Positions 44,000 through 51,730 of a stretch of DNA of 64,000 nt are shown here, piece after piece. Both the position numbers and the translations under genes were made by a program. The DNA is taken from assembly GCF_018499875.1 (NCBI RefSeq), contig NZ_JAHBAY010000013.1, positions 186,001-250,000 on the forward strand, given 5' to 3'. Below the pieces are notes generated by a model that saw nothing but the letters and a program-made list of their open reading frames with translations, did not search any database and was not told the DNA's origin. The stretch comes from Kineosporia corallincola (GTDB taxonomy: Bacteria; Actinomycetota; Actinomycetes; Actinomycetales; Kineosporiaceae). Numbering within the stretch: position 1 is the first letter of the stretch; each line of letters begins with the position of its first letter.

Positions 44000-44983
44000 A
44001 TGAGCACCGCCGTACTGAACGTCACCGGTCTCACAGTCGACATCGAGACACCCTCGGGCACCCTGCGGGCGGTGGACGGCGTCGGGTTCGAGGCCGTCCG
44101 CGGCGAGACGCTGGCCCTGCTGGGCGAGTCCGGCTGCGGCAAGTCGATGACCGCGCAGGCGATCGCCGGTCTGCTCGACCCGGTCGCCTCGGTCACCGGC
44201 GGGTCGGTCACGCTGAACGGCACCGACCTGGTCACCGCCTCGCGCCGAAAGCGCCGGGCGCTGGCGGGCACCGAGCTGGCCATCGTGTTCCAGGACGCGC
44301 TGACCGCGCTGAATCCGGTGTACCCGGTGGGGACGCAGCTGGCCGAGCCGTTCCGCATCCACCGGCGGATCTCGGCGAGGGCGGCCCGGACCGAGGCGAT
44401 CGAGCTGATGCGCCGGGTCGGCATCCCGCATCCGGAGTCCCGGGTGGACGCCTACCCGCACCAGTTCTCCGGCGGCATGCGGCAGCGGCTGCTGATCGCG
44501 ATGGCGGTGGCGCTGAATCCCACGGTGCTGCTGGCCGACGAGCCGACGACCGCACTCGACGTCACCGTGCAGGCCCAGATCATGGCGCTGCTGCGGGAAC
44601 TGCGGGCCGAGCGCGAGATGGCCGTCGTGCTGATCACCCACGACCTGGCGCTGGTGGCCGAGGAGGCCGACCGGGTGGCGGTGATGTACGCCGGGCACGT
44701 GGTCGAGACCGGGCGGGTATCAGAGGTTTTCGGGTCGCCACGGCATCCGTACACCAAGGGCCTGCTCGACTCGGTGCCGGTGCACGTGGCGCGTGGCGAG
44801 GAACTGGCCTCGATCGGCGGCACCCCGCCCGACCTGGCGTCGATCCCGGCCGGCTGCGTGTACCAGGCCCGGTGCCCGCTGGCCCGGGAGCGCTGCGCGT
44901 CCGAACGTCCCGTCCTGCGCGAGGTGGCCCCGGGCCACACCGCCGCCTGTCACTTCACCGAGGAGGTGGCCGATCATGACTGA
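44000..44983 (+). CDS. ABC importer ATPase, DppD-like
   Basis: 327 residues. Walker A GESGCGKS, signature FSGGMRQRL, Walker B LLADEPTTALD, switch His in LITHDLA. The C-terminal oligopeptide/dipeptide domain has CVYQARCPLARERC and CHF. One nt after the permease stop; its end overlaps the next ATPase by 8 nt. Confidence 0.95.
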   Translation: MSTAVLNVTGLTVDIETPSGTLRAVDGVGFEAVRGETLALLGESGCGKSMTAQAIAGLLDPVASVTGGSVTLNGTDLVTASRRKRRALAGTELAIVFQDALTALNPVYPVGTQLAEPFRIHRRISARAARTEAIELMRRVGIPHPESRVDAYPHQFSGGMRQRLLIAMAVALNPTVLLADEPTTALDVTVQAQIMALLRELRAEREMAVVLITHDLALVAEEADRVAVMYAGHVVETGRVSEVFGSPRHPYTKGLLDSVPVHVARGEELASIGGTPPDLASIPAGCVYQARCPLARERCASERPVLREVAPGHTAACHFTEEVADHD

Positions 44984-45971
44984 TCTGCTGGAGGCCGACG
45001 GCCTGAGCAAGACCTTCGACGTGCGCGACGGTTCGCGCCGGGGCCGGCTGAAGGCGCTGGACGGCGTGTCGTTCCGGCTCGGCCGGGGCGAGACGCTCGG
45101 GCTGGTGGGCGAGTCCGGTTGCGGCAAGTCGACGCTGGCCCGCACCCTGCTGATGCTGGAGCGACCGGACGAGGGCACGGTGCGTTTCGACGGCACCGAT
45201 CCGTTCGCCCTGCGCGGCAAGCAGTTACTGGCCTGGCGACGCCGGGTGCAGATGGTGTTCCAGGACCCGTACGGCTCACTGAACTCGCGGATGACGGCCG
45301 GCCAGATCATTGCCGAACCCTGGAAGACGCACCGGCATCTGTACGCGAGCTCCCGCGACCGGGCCGCCCGGGTGCGGGAGCTGCTGCACCTGGTGGGGCT
45401 GCGTCCCAGTGACGCCGGGCGGTATCCGCAGGAGTTCTCCGGCGGTCAGCGGCAGCGGCTGGGCATCGCCCGGGCCCTGGCCCTGCGGCCCGACGTGATC
45501 ATCTGTGACGAGCCGGTTTCCGCGCTCGACCTGTCGGTGCAGGCGCAGGTGCTGAATCTGCTCAACGACCTGCAACGGCAGCTCGGCGTGTCGTACGTGT
45601 TCATCTCGCACGATCTGTCGGTGGTGCGGCACGTGGCCGACCGGGTGGCGGTGATGTATCTCGGCCGGATCGTCGAGCAGGGTCCCACTGAGGCGGTTTT
45701 CGATCGGCCACGGCATCCGTACACCGCCGCGCTGATGTCCGCCGCGCCGAAGCTGCACGAATCCGACCGGGGCGAGCGGATTCTGCTGGAGGGTGAGATC
45801 CCCTCGCCACTGAACCCGCCCTCGGGCTGCCGGTTCCGCACCCGCTGCTGGAAGGCCACGGACGTCTGCGCCACCACGGCCCCGTCGCTCACCCGTGACC
45901 CGTCGGCCCCGGACCACGACGCCGAGTGTCACCACCCGCTCCAGGCCTCGAAACAAGCTGTGCCGGCGTGA
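44976..45971 (+). CDS. ABC importer ATPase, DppF-like
   Basis: 331 residues from ATG 44976, with Walker A GESGCGKST, signature FSGGQRQRLGIARAL, Walker B IICDEPVSALD and FISHDLSVV. Completes a five-gene importer with two permeases and two ATPases. Followed by a hairpin terminator. Confidence 0.95.
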   Translation: MTDLLEADGLSKTFDVRDGSRRGRLKALDGVSFRLGRGETLGLVGESGCGKSTLARTLLMLERPDEGTVRFDGTDPFALRGKQLLAWRRRVQMVFQDPYGSLNSRMTAGQIIAEPWKTHRHLYASSRDRAARVRELLHLVGLRPSDAGRYPQEFSGGQRQRLGIARALALRPDVIICDEPVSALDLSVQAQVLNLLNDLQRQLGVSYVFISHDLSVVRHVADRVAVMYLGRIVEQGPTEAVFDRPRHPYTAALMSAAPKLHESDRGERILLEGEIPSPLNPPSGCRFRTRCWKATDVCATTAPSLTRDPSAPDHDAECHHPLQASKQAVPA

Positions 45972-45977
45972 AATTGA

Positions 45978-46016
45978 TGGACGACGAGGGGCTGGTCGCG
46001 GGCTCCTCGCCGTCCA
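45978..46016. terminator. Bidirectional hairpin of the GGACGACG family
   Basis: TGGACGACGAGGGGC (45978-45992) pairs with GCTCCTCGCCGTCCA (46002-46016), 13 of 15 pairs, between the last importer gene and a convergent dehydrogenase gene. The left flank AATTGATGGACGACGAGG repeats that of the terminator at 32251. Confidence 0.8.
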
Positions 46017-46031
46017 GCATGATTGCCGCGG

Positions 46032-46991
46032 TCAGGATTTCGGGTACACCAGGTTCCGCAGCGGCAGACCCGTGGCCAGGGCCTGCACGTTGGCCGCGAT
46101 GTCGAGGGCCCGGCCGTGGAAGGTCTCCTCGGTGTGGCCGGACTGGTGCGGGGTGAGCACCACGTTGTCGAAGCCGGTGAAGTCCAGGTGCGAGGGCGGC
46201 GGGGCGCCCGGGTCCCGCGGGTTGCGCCACCAGACGTCGATGGCCGCGCCTCCGATCGTGCCCCGGCTCAGGGCGTCGTGCAGGGCCTGCTCGTTCACCA
46301 CGGCGCCGCGCGCGACATTGACCAGAATCGCGTCGTTCTTCATGGTTTTCAGAGCTTGTGCGTCGATCAGGTCGCGGGTGGCCCCGCTCAGCGGAACGGT
46401 GACCACCACCACGTCGCCGGCCGCGAGCAGCTCGGGCAGCCGGTCGGGGGTGCCCATCCACTCCACACCCTCGGCCGGCCGACCGGAATGCCGCACCGCC
46501 CGCACCCTCATCCCCAGGGCCCGGGCGAGAAGTGCCACCTGGGTACCGATCTCACCGAAGCCGACCAGGCCCAGGGTGCGGCCGGCCAGCACGCCGCCGA
46601 ACGGGACCGTGGGGTCGGTCGTCACCGTGCGCCATCGGCCTTCGCCGAGTTCGCGCCGGGCTCGCGGCACGTGCCGCAGCAGCATCATCGAGACCATCAT
46701 GACGTGCTCGGCGATCGACCGGCCGTGGTGAGAAGTATTGGCCAGCACCACGTTCGGGGGGAGATCCGCGACCTTGTCGGTGCCGGCGCCGGTGACCTGC
46801 ACGAGCCGAAGGGCCGGGCCGCAGGCCTCGATCAGCCGGGCCGGAACCGAGGCACCCACCAGGATCTCGGTGCCCGGCGCTGCCGCCACGGCCTGTTCCA
46901 AGCCATGTGTGAACACCCAGTCGTGGGCCGGGCCGGCGGTGAGCACGGGCCGGAACCGCTGCATGACCTGTTCCGTCACCAGCACTCTCAC
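46032..46991 (-). CDS. Second D-2-hydroxyacid dehydrogenase
   Basis: 319 residues from GTG 46991, whose GTGA overlaps the stop of the GlucD-like gene. LGLVGFGEIGTQVALLARAL binds NAD(P), followed by NVARGAVVNEQAL and His in LTPHQSGHT. The usual Glu of the catalytic triad region is replaced (IDVWWRNPRDP instead of xDVFxxEP), so catalysis may differ. Cotranscribed with a glucarate-dehydratase-like enzyme. Confidence 0.85.
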   Translation of the reverse strand: MRVLVTEQVMQRFRPVLTAGPAHDWVFTHGLEQAVAAAPGTEILVGASVPARLIEACGPALRLVQVTGAGTDKVADLPPNVVLANTSHHGRSIAEHVMMVSMMLLRHVPRARRELGEGRWRTVTTDPTVPFGGVLAGRTLGLVGFGEIGTQVALLARALGMRVRAVRHSGRPAEGVEWMGTPDRLPELLAAGDVVVVTVPLSGATRDLIDAQALKTMKNDAILVNVARGAVVNEQALHDALSRGTIGGAAIDVWWRNPRDPGAPPPSHLDFTGFDNVVLTPHQSGHTEETFHGRALDIAANVQALATGLPLRNLVYPKS

Positions 46992-48250
46992 CAGCGGGGC
47001 GCCTTCCAGTCCGGGTTCACCCGGCGCATGTAGCCGGTGTCGTCGCGGTTGCGGATGCCGGAGTCCAGGTACTGCTGGTGCAAGCGGGCCAGGGCGTCCC
47101 GGTCCAGCTCCACTCCCAGGCCGGGTTTCACCGGCACCTTCACCGCGCCGTTCTCGAAACCGATCGCCCCGGGCACGATCACGTCGTCTTCCGGGTCTTT
47201 CCACGGCCAGTGTGTGTCGCAGGTGTAGTCCAGATTGGGGGTGGCGGCGGCCAGGTGCACCATCGCGGCCAGGCTGATGCCCAGGTGCGAGTTGGAGTGC
47301 ATGGACAGGCCCAGGCCGAAGGTGTCGCAGATGGCGGCCAGCGACTGGGACCGCCGCAGGCCGCCCCAGAAGTGGTGGTCGGCGAGCACCACGCCGACGG
47401 CCTGTTGCCGCACAGCCGGTTTCAGGTGGTCGAAGGCGACGACGCACATGTCGGTGGCGAGCGGCATCGGCACCTCACGCGCCACCGCGGCCATCTCCGG
47501 AATGCCGGCGGCCGGGTCTTCGAGGTACTCCAGCACGCCGTCGAGTTGCAGGCCGACCTTGATCGAGGTCGGCACGGTCCACACCGCGTTCGGGTCGAGG
47601 CGCAGAGGGGTGTGCGGGAAGGCCTGCCGCAGGGCCTGGATCGCGGCCACCTCCTGGTCCGGAGGGAATACGCCGCCCTTCAGCTTGAGTGACGAGAAGC
47701 CATACTCGTGGATCATTTTCGTGGCCTGCCGGACGATTCCACCGGGGTCCAGGGCGGCGCCCCAGCCGTCTTCGTCGTGCCCGGGGTGGGCGGCCCACTT
47801 GTAGAACAGGTAGCCGGTGAAGCTGACTCGGTCGCGGACCGCCCCACCGAGCAGGTCGCTGACCGGCCGCCCGACGATCTTGCCCTGGAGATCCAGGGCG
47901 GCCACCTCGAACGGTGAGAGCACCCGGTCGGTGGTGGACGATGTGGTGACCATGCCAGCCATGCCGTGCCCGCCGGCCTGGTCGTCGTGATCCAGGGAAA
48001 CGGCCACCCGGCGCCGGATTTCGTGAAGGTCGAAGATGTCGGTGCCGATCAGCGCCGTGCCGGCGCGTTCGATCCGGCGCAGATGCGGTTCGTCGCCGTA
48101 GGTCTCACCGAGCCCGTAGAGCCCGCTGCCGGTGACGATTTCGACGATCGTGCGGAGCGCGAACGGCTCGTGCACGCCAACACTGTTGAGCAGCGGGAGG
48201 TCTCGGAAGGCCACCGGCGTCACGCGGACGGCAGAGATCAGCTCGGACAT
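46988..48250 (-). CDS. Glucarate-dehydratase-like enolase-superfamily enzyme (substrate uncertain)
   Basis: 420 residues. It keeps the KxK base (KLKGG), metal ligand regions LDPNAVW and LEDPAAG, and the His base in SMHSNSHLGISLAAM, so an acid-sugar dehydratase is likely. Where GudD has ATNM it has ATDM, and the HFW loop is HHFWGGLRRSQ rather than [10 protein letters not shown]. The C-terminal GWSF tail is absent. It therefore probably acts on a different aldarate or aldonate. First gene of a two-gene operon; an IclR-type dyad lies 42 nt upstream. Confidence 0.88.
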   Translation of the reverse strand: MSELISAVRVTPVAFRDLPLLNSVGVHEPFALRTIVEIVTGSGLYGLGETYGDEPHLRRIERAGTALIGTDIFDLHEIRRRVAVSLDHDDQAGGHGMAGMVTTSSTTDRVLSPFEVAALDLQGKIVGRPVSDLLGGAVRDRVSFTGYLFYKWAAHPGHDEDGWGAALDPGGIVRQATKMIHEYGFSSLKLKGGVFPPDQEVAAIQALRQAFPHTPLRLDPNAVWTVPTSIKVGLQLDGVLEYLEDPAAGIPEMAAVAREVPMPLATDMCVVAFDHLKPAVRQQAVGVVLADHHFWGGLRRSQSLAAICDTFGLGLSMHSNSHLGISLAAMVHLAAATPNLDYTCDTHWPWKDPEDDVIVPGAIGFENGAVKVPVKPGLGVELDRDALARLHQQYLDSGIRNRDDTGYMRRVNPDWKAPRW

Positions 48251-48291
48251 GGCTACCCTTCATCGGGAGACGTCCTCAGCATCCTGACACG

Positions 48292-48307
48292 GTTCACATG
48301 TGTGGAC
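48292..48307. promoter_or_regulatory. IclR-type operator, site 2
   Basis: GTTCACA-TG-TGTGGAC, 6 of 7 pairs, in the 90-nt gap between the IclR stop and the GlucD-like start. A weaker echo (GTCGCGTGTGTAGAC, 48312-48326) follows directly. Confidence 0.7.
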
Positions 48308-48340
48308 AAGGGTCGCGTGTGTAGACGCGGGGGATGCGGA

Positions 48341-49183
48341 TCAGGCGCCCTGCACCCAGGCGGTGCCCAGCGAAACCGGTGTGACGACACGGGCGATCCG
48401 GTCACCGGCACGGCGCAGGGCCTGAATCACCTCGGCCTCGCGCTGAGGATTCAGCCGGGCGATCGGGATCGAGGCGCTGATCGCGTCCACGGCGGGTTCG
48501 GCGTAGCCCAGCGGAACCGCGAAACACTTCAGCCCGAGGCTGTTCTCCTGGTTGTCCACGGCATGGCCGCGCTGCCGGGTGGCCGCCAGGTCCTGGTACA
48601 GGGCCGGGCGGTCGACGATGGTGTGCGGGGTGAGGGCCCCGAGCTCGGCGGGCAGGTGCTGCTCCAGCTCGTCACCGGTGCGGGCGCTGAGCAGGGACTT
48701 GCCCAGGGAGGTGCTGTAGGCCGGGAGCCGGCGCCCGACCCGGCTGTAAGGCCTGAGGTGCTGGCTGGATTCGCGGGTGGCCAGGTACACCACGTCCTGG
48801 CCGTCGAGGCGGCCGAAGTGGAAGGTCTCGTCCAGCTGCTCGCGCAGTTCGTCGAGCACCGGCAGCACCAGCGGAAGATAGGGGTCGGTGTCCAGGTAGC
48901 TGGTGCCGGCCAGCAGGGCGCGGATCCCGATGCCGTAGAGCGTGCCGGTCGGATCGGCGCGAACCCACCCGTACTTGGCCAGGGTTCGCAGCAGGGCGTG
49001 CAGGCTGCTGCGGGGAACGCCCAGCGCCTCGCTGAGTTCGCGCAGCCGGGCGGGACGGTTCTGCCGTGCGGCCAGGAATTCGAGCAGTTCGACGGTGCGG
49101 GCGGCCGACTTGACCTCCCGAACGCCGCCGGCACCGGCCGGTTCGGCGTCGTCCCCCAGGGAATCCTGACCAGACCCGGACAC
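48341..49183 (-). CDS. IclR-family regulator of the aldarate island
   Basis: 280 residues. Winged helix at ~20-75 (ARTVELLEFLAARQNRPARLRELSEALGVPRSSLHALLRTLAKYGWV) and an IclR effector domain (VGRRLPAYSTSLGKSLLSA, RGHAVDNQENSLGLKCFAVPLG). A dyad of the same type as those at the importer and GlucD-like promoters sits 47 nt upstream of its start, so autoregulation and control of the island are likely. Effector presumably an aldarate. Confidence 0.92.
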   Translation of the reverse strand: MSGSGQDSLGDDAEPAGAGGVREVKSAARTVELLEFLAARQNRPARLRELSEALGVPRSSLHALLRTLAKYGWVRADPTGTLYGIGIRALLAGTSYLDTDPYLPLVLPVLDELREQLDETFHFGRLDGQDVVYLATRESSQHLRPYSRVGRRLPAYSTSLGKSLLSARTGDELEQHLPAELGALTPHTIVDRPALYQDLAATRQRGHAVDNQENSLGLKCFAVPLGYAEPAVDAISASIPIARLNPQREAEVIQALRRAGDRIARVVTPVSLGTAWVQGA

Positions 49184-49229
49184 GGGCGCTCCTATCGGTG
49201 AGACGCGGCGGTCAGACGATAACAGAGCG

Positions 49230-49245
49230 GTTCACATATGCGGAC
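49230..49245. promoter_or_regulatory. IclR-type operator, site 3
   Basis: GTTCACA-TA-TGCGGAC, 5 of 7 pairs, upstream of the IclR gene. It overlaps the last codons of the neighbouring GNAT gene (stop at 49232), so that gene's end and the IclR promoter share DNA. Confidence 0.6.
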
Positions 49246-49786
49246 GGGACGCCGGGCGGGTGGCTGCCCGGAGAGACGTGTAGCTGACCCAGGTCTCAAG
49301 ATCGTCGGAGTGATCACTCTCGTACGAGAATCCGGCCTCGCCGAACAGGCGCTTGCTGGCGGTGTTTCTGCGATCGATGCGGGCCTGTACGAGAAGGCGC
49401 CCGGAGCCGGCTGCGGCGGCCGCCTCGGTCATCGCGTTCATGGAGACCTGTACCGCCTCCCTCGCCCAGCCCCAGCCCCGGCCCCGGCCTCGGTAACGGG
49501 TCGTGACGGCGATCAGTTGCAGCAGCCACTGGCCCGGGTCGGGGTAGCGGCTCCAGGCCACGACGGCGCCGATTCCGCGGTCATCGAGGCCGAGGTACAT
49601 CTGGTCGCCGTGCGCCGCGCGCGGTCGGTGCCTGCGCACAGCGCTCTGGACCGTGTACTCCCAGGGGCGCGGATGTGTCTTCTTGCTCCCGTCCCAGATT
49701 TTGCTCTCGGGGTCGGTGCAGACGAACCGCGCGAGGGCGGGACGGTCGGACTTCTCGAAAGGCCGCCAATCGAGCAGATCGGTCAC
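49232..49786 (-). CDS. GNAT N-acetyltransferase
   Basis: 184 residues from GTG 49786. LLQLIAVTTRYRGRGRGWGWAREAV is the acetyl-CoA loop; RLLVQARIDRRNTASKRLFGEAGFSYE is the typical fold end. The start overlaps the stop of the small upstream gene (GTGA). Acceptor unknown. Confidence 0.87.
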   Translation of the reverse strand: MTDLLDWRPFEKSDRPALARFVCTDPESKIWDGSKKTHPRPWEYTVQSAVRRHRPRAAHGDQMYLGLDDRGIGAVVAWSRYPDPGQWLLQLIAVTTRYRGRGRGWGWAREAVQVSMNAMTEAAAAAGSGRLLVQARIDRRNTASKRLFGEAGFSYESDHSDDLETWVSYTSLRAATRPASRPHM

Positions 49787-50001
49787 GCCTCAGTGTTGCG
49801 TGACTCCTTCTCGAGCCGAGCCTTCAGGCGAGCTTCCAAAGCATCCATCTCGGCCTGAGAGGACTTGCGGCCCGCGGTGTTCATGTACTCCCGCGCCAGG
49901 CGCCTACGCTCGCGGCGGGTCAGGCCGTCGTCGCCGATACGGCCGCTGAACAGGGAGAACCGAGAAAAGCGCGGGAAACCTTGAGCGTGCGTCTGGGCCA
50001 T
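49783..50001 (-). CDS. Small charged protein of unknown function
   Basis: 72 residues from ATG 50001, preceded by GGGGGGA. The second half is helical and strongly charged (TRRERRRLAREYM, EMDALEARLKARLEKE), a likely coiled coil. Translationally coupled to the GNAT gene, so perhaps its partner. Not recognised. Confidence 0.6.
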   Translation of the reverse strand: MAQTHAQGFPRFSRFSLFSGRIGDDGLTRRERRRLAREYMNTAGRKSSQAEMDALEARLKARLEKESRNTEA

Positions 50002-50031
50002 GATGTGCGCGTCCCCCCTCTCGATCCCGGT

Positions 50032-50047
50032 TACCGTTCGAACGGTA
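50032..50047. promoter_or_regulatory. Perfect 16-bp palindrome upstream of the small protein/GNAT operon
   Basis: TACCGTTCGAACGGTA, 31 nt before the start of the small charged protein. The geometry (ACCGTTC-GAACGGT) is that of TetR-type operators. No regulator gene lies beside it. Confidence 0.6.
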
Positions 50048-50158
50048 CCCGCCATCGTCCGTGACCGTCCACTGATCATGAGTGCAGTACCAGGGCCTGA
50101 GCAGCAAGAGGCTCCCCCGGCCGAGGTGCGCCGGGGGAGCCTCCAGGAGTGTTGCCGA

Positions 50159-51199
50159 TCAGGCGGCGCGGGTGGGTTCGTCGTCCTTGCTCGCGACCGC
50201 ACCCTCGGCCAGGGCGGCGGTGCGGGCGTCGCGCCGGTTGGCCATGGTGCTGGTCACCGTGACCACGCCGAGCACACCGATGATGAAGCCCAGCGAGAGC
50301 CAGGTGGGCACCACTGGTACGGCGTGGATCGGGTCGCCGCCGTTGAGGAACGGCAGGTTGTTGTCGTGGAACGCCTCCATGATCAGCTTCACGCCGATGA
50401 ATGCGAGGATGATCGACAGGCCGGTGTCCAGGTGGCGCAGGCGGTCGAGCAGGTCGCGCACCACGAAGAACAGCTGGCGCAGCCCCATCAGGGCGAAGGC
50501 GTTGGCCGTGATCACCAGGAACGGTTCCTTGGTCAGGCCGAAGATCGCCGGGATCGAGTCCAGGGCGAAGAGGACGTCGGTGATGCCGATCGCGATCATC
50601 GTGATCAGCATCGGGGTGGCGATCCAGCGGTGGTTCTGCTTGATCACCGGCCGGGCGCCGTGCCAGATCGGCGTGCTCGGGATGACCCGGCCGATCCAGC
50701 CGACCACCGACGGGGGTGCTTCCTCACCGGCGTCGCTGTCTTCGTCGTGCCCGGAACGCAGCAGGTTCCAGGCGGTGTAGAGGAGGAAGGCGGCGAAGAT
50801 GAAGAAGACCCAGGAGAACTGGTGGATGGCCGCGGCACCGAGGGCGATCAGGCCGGCCCGCAGCACCAGGGCGATCATGATGCCGATGGTCAGCACCCGT
50901 AGTTGCAGGTATTCGGGCACCGAGAACCTGGTCATCAGCACCAGGAAGACGAAGAGGTTGTCGGCGCTCAGGCTGTATTCGGTGAGCCAGCCGGCGATGA
51001 ACTGACCGCCGTAACTCGCCCCGAAGTCGATGAAGATCGCCACGCCGAAGGCGAGGGCGACGGCGACGTAGAACAGCACCCACCGCACCGCGTGCTGGAT
51101 GGAGATGTGTGTCTGACCGCGGTTGAGAACCAGGTCGACGGTCGTGATCCCGAGGACCAGGACGATGGTGGCGATCCACCAGGTCGCGCTGACGTGCAT
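50159..51199 (-). CDS. TerC-family membrane protein (Mn2+ exporter-like)
   Basis: 346 residues, about nine membrane helices. Family marks are FIAGWLTEYSLSADNLFVFLVLM, RAGLIALGAAAIHQFSWVF and, in the second half, ITDVLFALDSIPAIFGLTKEPFLVITANAFALMGLRQLFF, with the two acidic helix motifs SADN and FALDS. TerC/Alx/MeeY proteins export Mn2+ or load secreted metalloenzymes. The upstream yybP-ykoY riboswitch supports a role in manganese homeostasis. Confidence 0.93.
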   Translation of the reverse strand: MHVSATWWIATIVLVLGITTVDLVLNRGQTHISIQHAVRWVLFYVAVALAFGVAIFIDFGASYGGQFIAGWLTEYSLSADNLFVFLVLMTRFSVPEYLQLRVLTIGIMIALVLRAGLIALGAAAIHQFSWVFFIFAAFLLYTAWNLLRSGHDEDSDAGEEAPPSVVGWIGRVIPSTPIWHGARPVIKQNHRWIATPMLITMIAIGITDVLFALDSIPAIFGLTKEPFLVITANAFALMGLRQLFFVVRDLLDRLRHLDTGLSIILAFIGVKLIMEAFHDNNLPFLNGGDPIHAVPVVPTWLSLGFIIGVLGVVTVTSTMANRRDARTAALAEGAVASKDDEPTRAA

Positions 51200-51229
51200 T
51201 CCAGGGCCTCCGGCTTCTTCCCATGCGAA

Positions 51230-51400
51230 AGAACCGGAGGTCTCCTCCGCCCGGCAGACGTCGGCGCATCCGAGGGATGTGCCGGATCTGATTGATCCGA
51301 GCCGATGACGCCGGGCACGACCGGGCTGCGTTGACCGGTCTGGTGTCGAGATGCCGTGTTGACGACGTCACCGTTCTAGGGAGTACTCCCCTCCACTGTC
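51230..51400 (-). promoter_or_regulatory. yybP-ykoY manganese riboswitch upstream of terC
   Basis: Read on the minus strand, the leader of the TerC gene has the conserved pieces in order: GGAGGGGAGTACTCCC (51394-51379), GTCGTCAACACGGC, CCAGACCGGTCAACGCAGCCCGG, the CCGGCGTCATCGGC / GCCGACGTCTGCCGG pairing, and GGAGGAGACCTCCGG (51248-51234) next to the start region. This matches actinobacterial yybP-ykoY leaders as I recall them. The exact ends are approximate. Confidence 0.72.
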
Positions 51401-51730
51401 GCTCAGTCTGCTCCGCCCCTAGGGGCAGCGTCCACTTCCGGTGAAGAATGACACAAGCGGTAGGGGGAACTTTACAAACCGTGAATCCGCGTGTGTCATA
51501 CCAGCCAGTTCAACACCATTTGGCCGGATCTCGATTCCAGAGGGCCGACGGGGACGGCGAAACGGCCGGTCGAGTGCAGCGTCCCTGGCCGCAGACGCAG
51601 GTGGGGCCGGGTGTGGGTGACCGGAAGGGGCGCCGGCCTTGAGTTCTCCCGAGTGGCTGCCGAGGCGATCTGGTGGCACGGGACCAGGCGGGTCGGGAGC
51701 GGACGTCGTCCACCATTCTGGAGCACTGCG

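Noticed and set aside
50032-50047. LexA (SOS) box
   Set aside because: The actinobacterial LexA box is GAAC-N4-GTTC; this palindrome has GTTC-GAAC in the opposite order.
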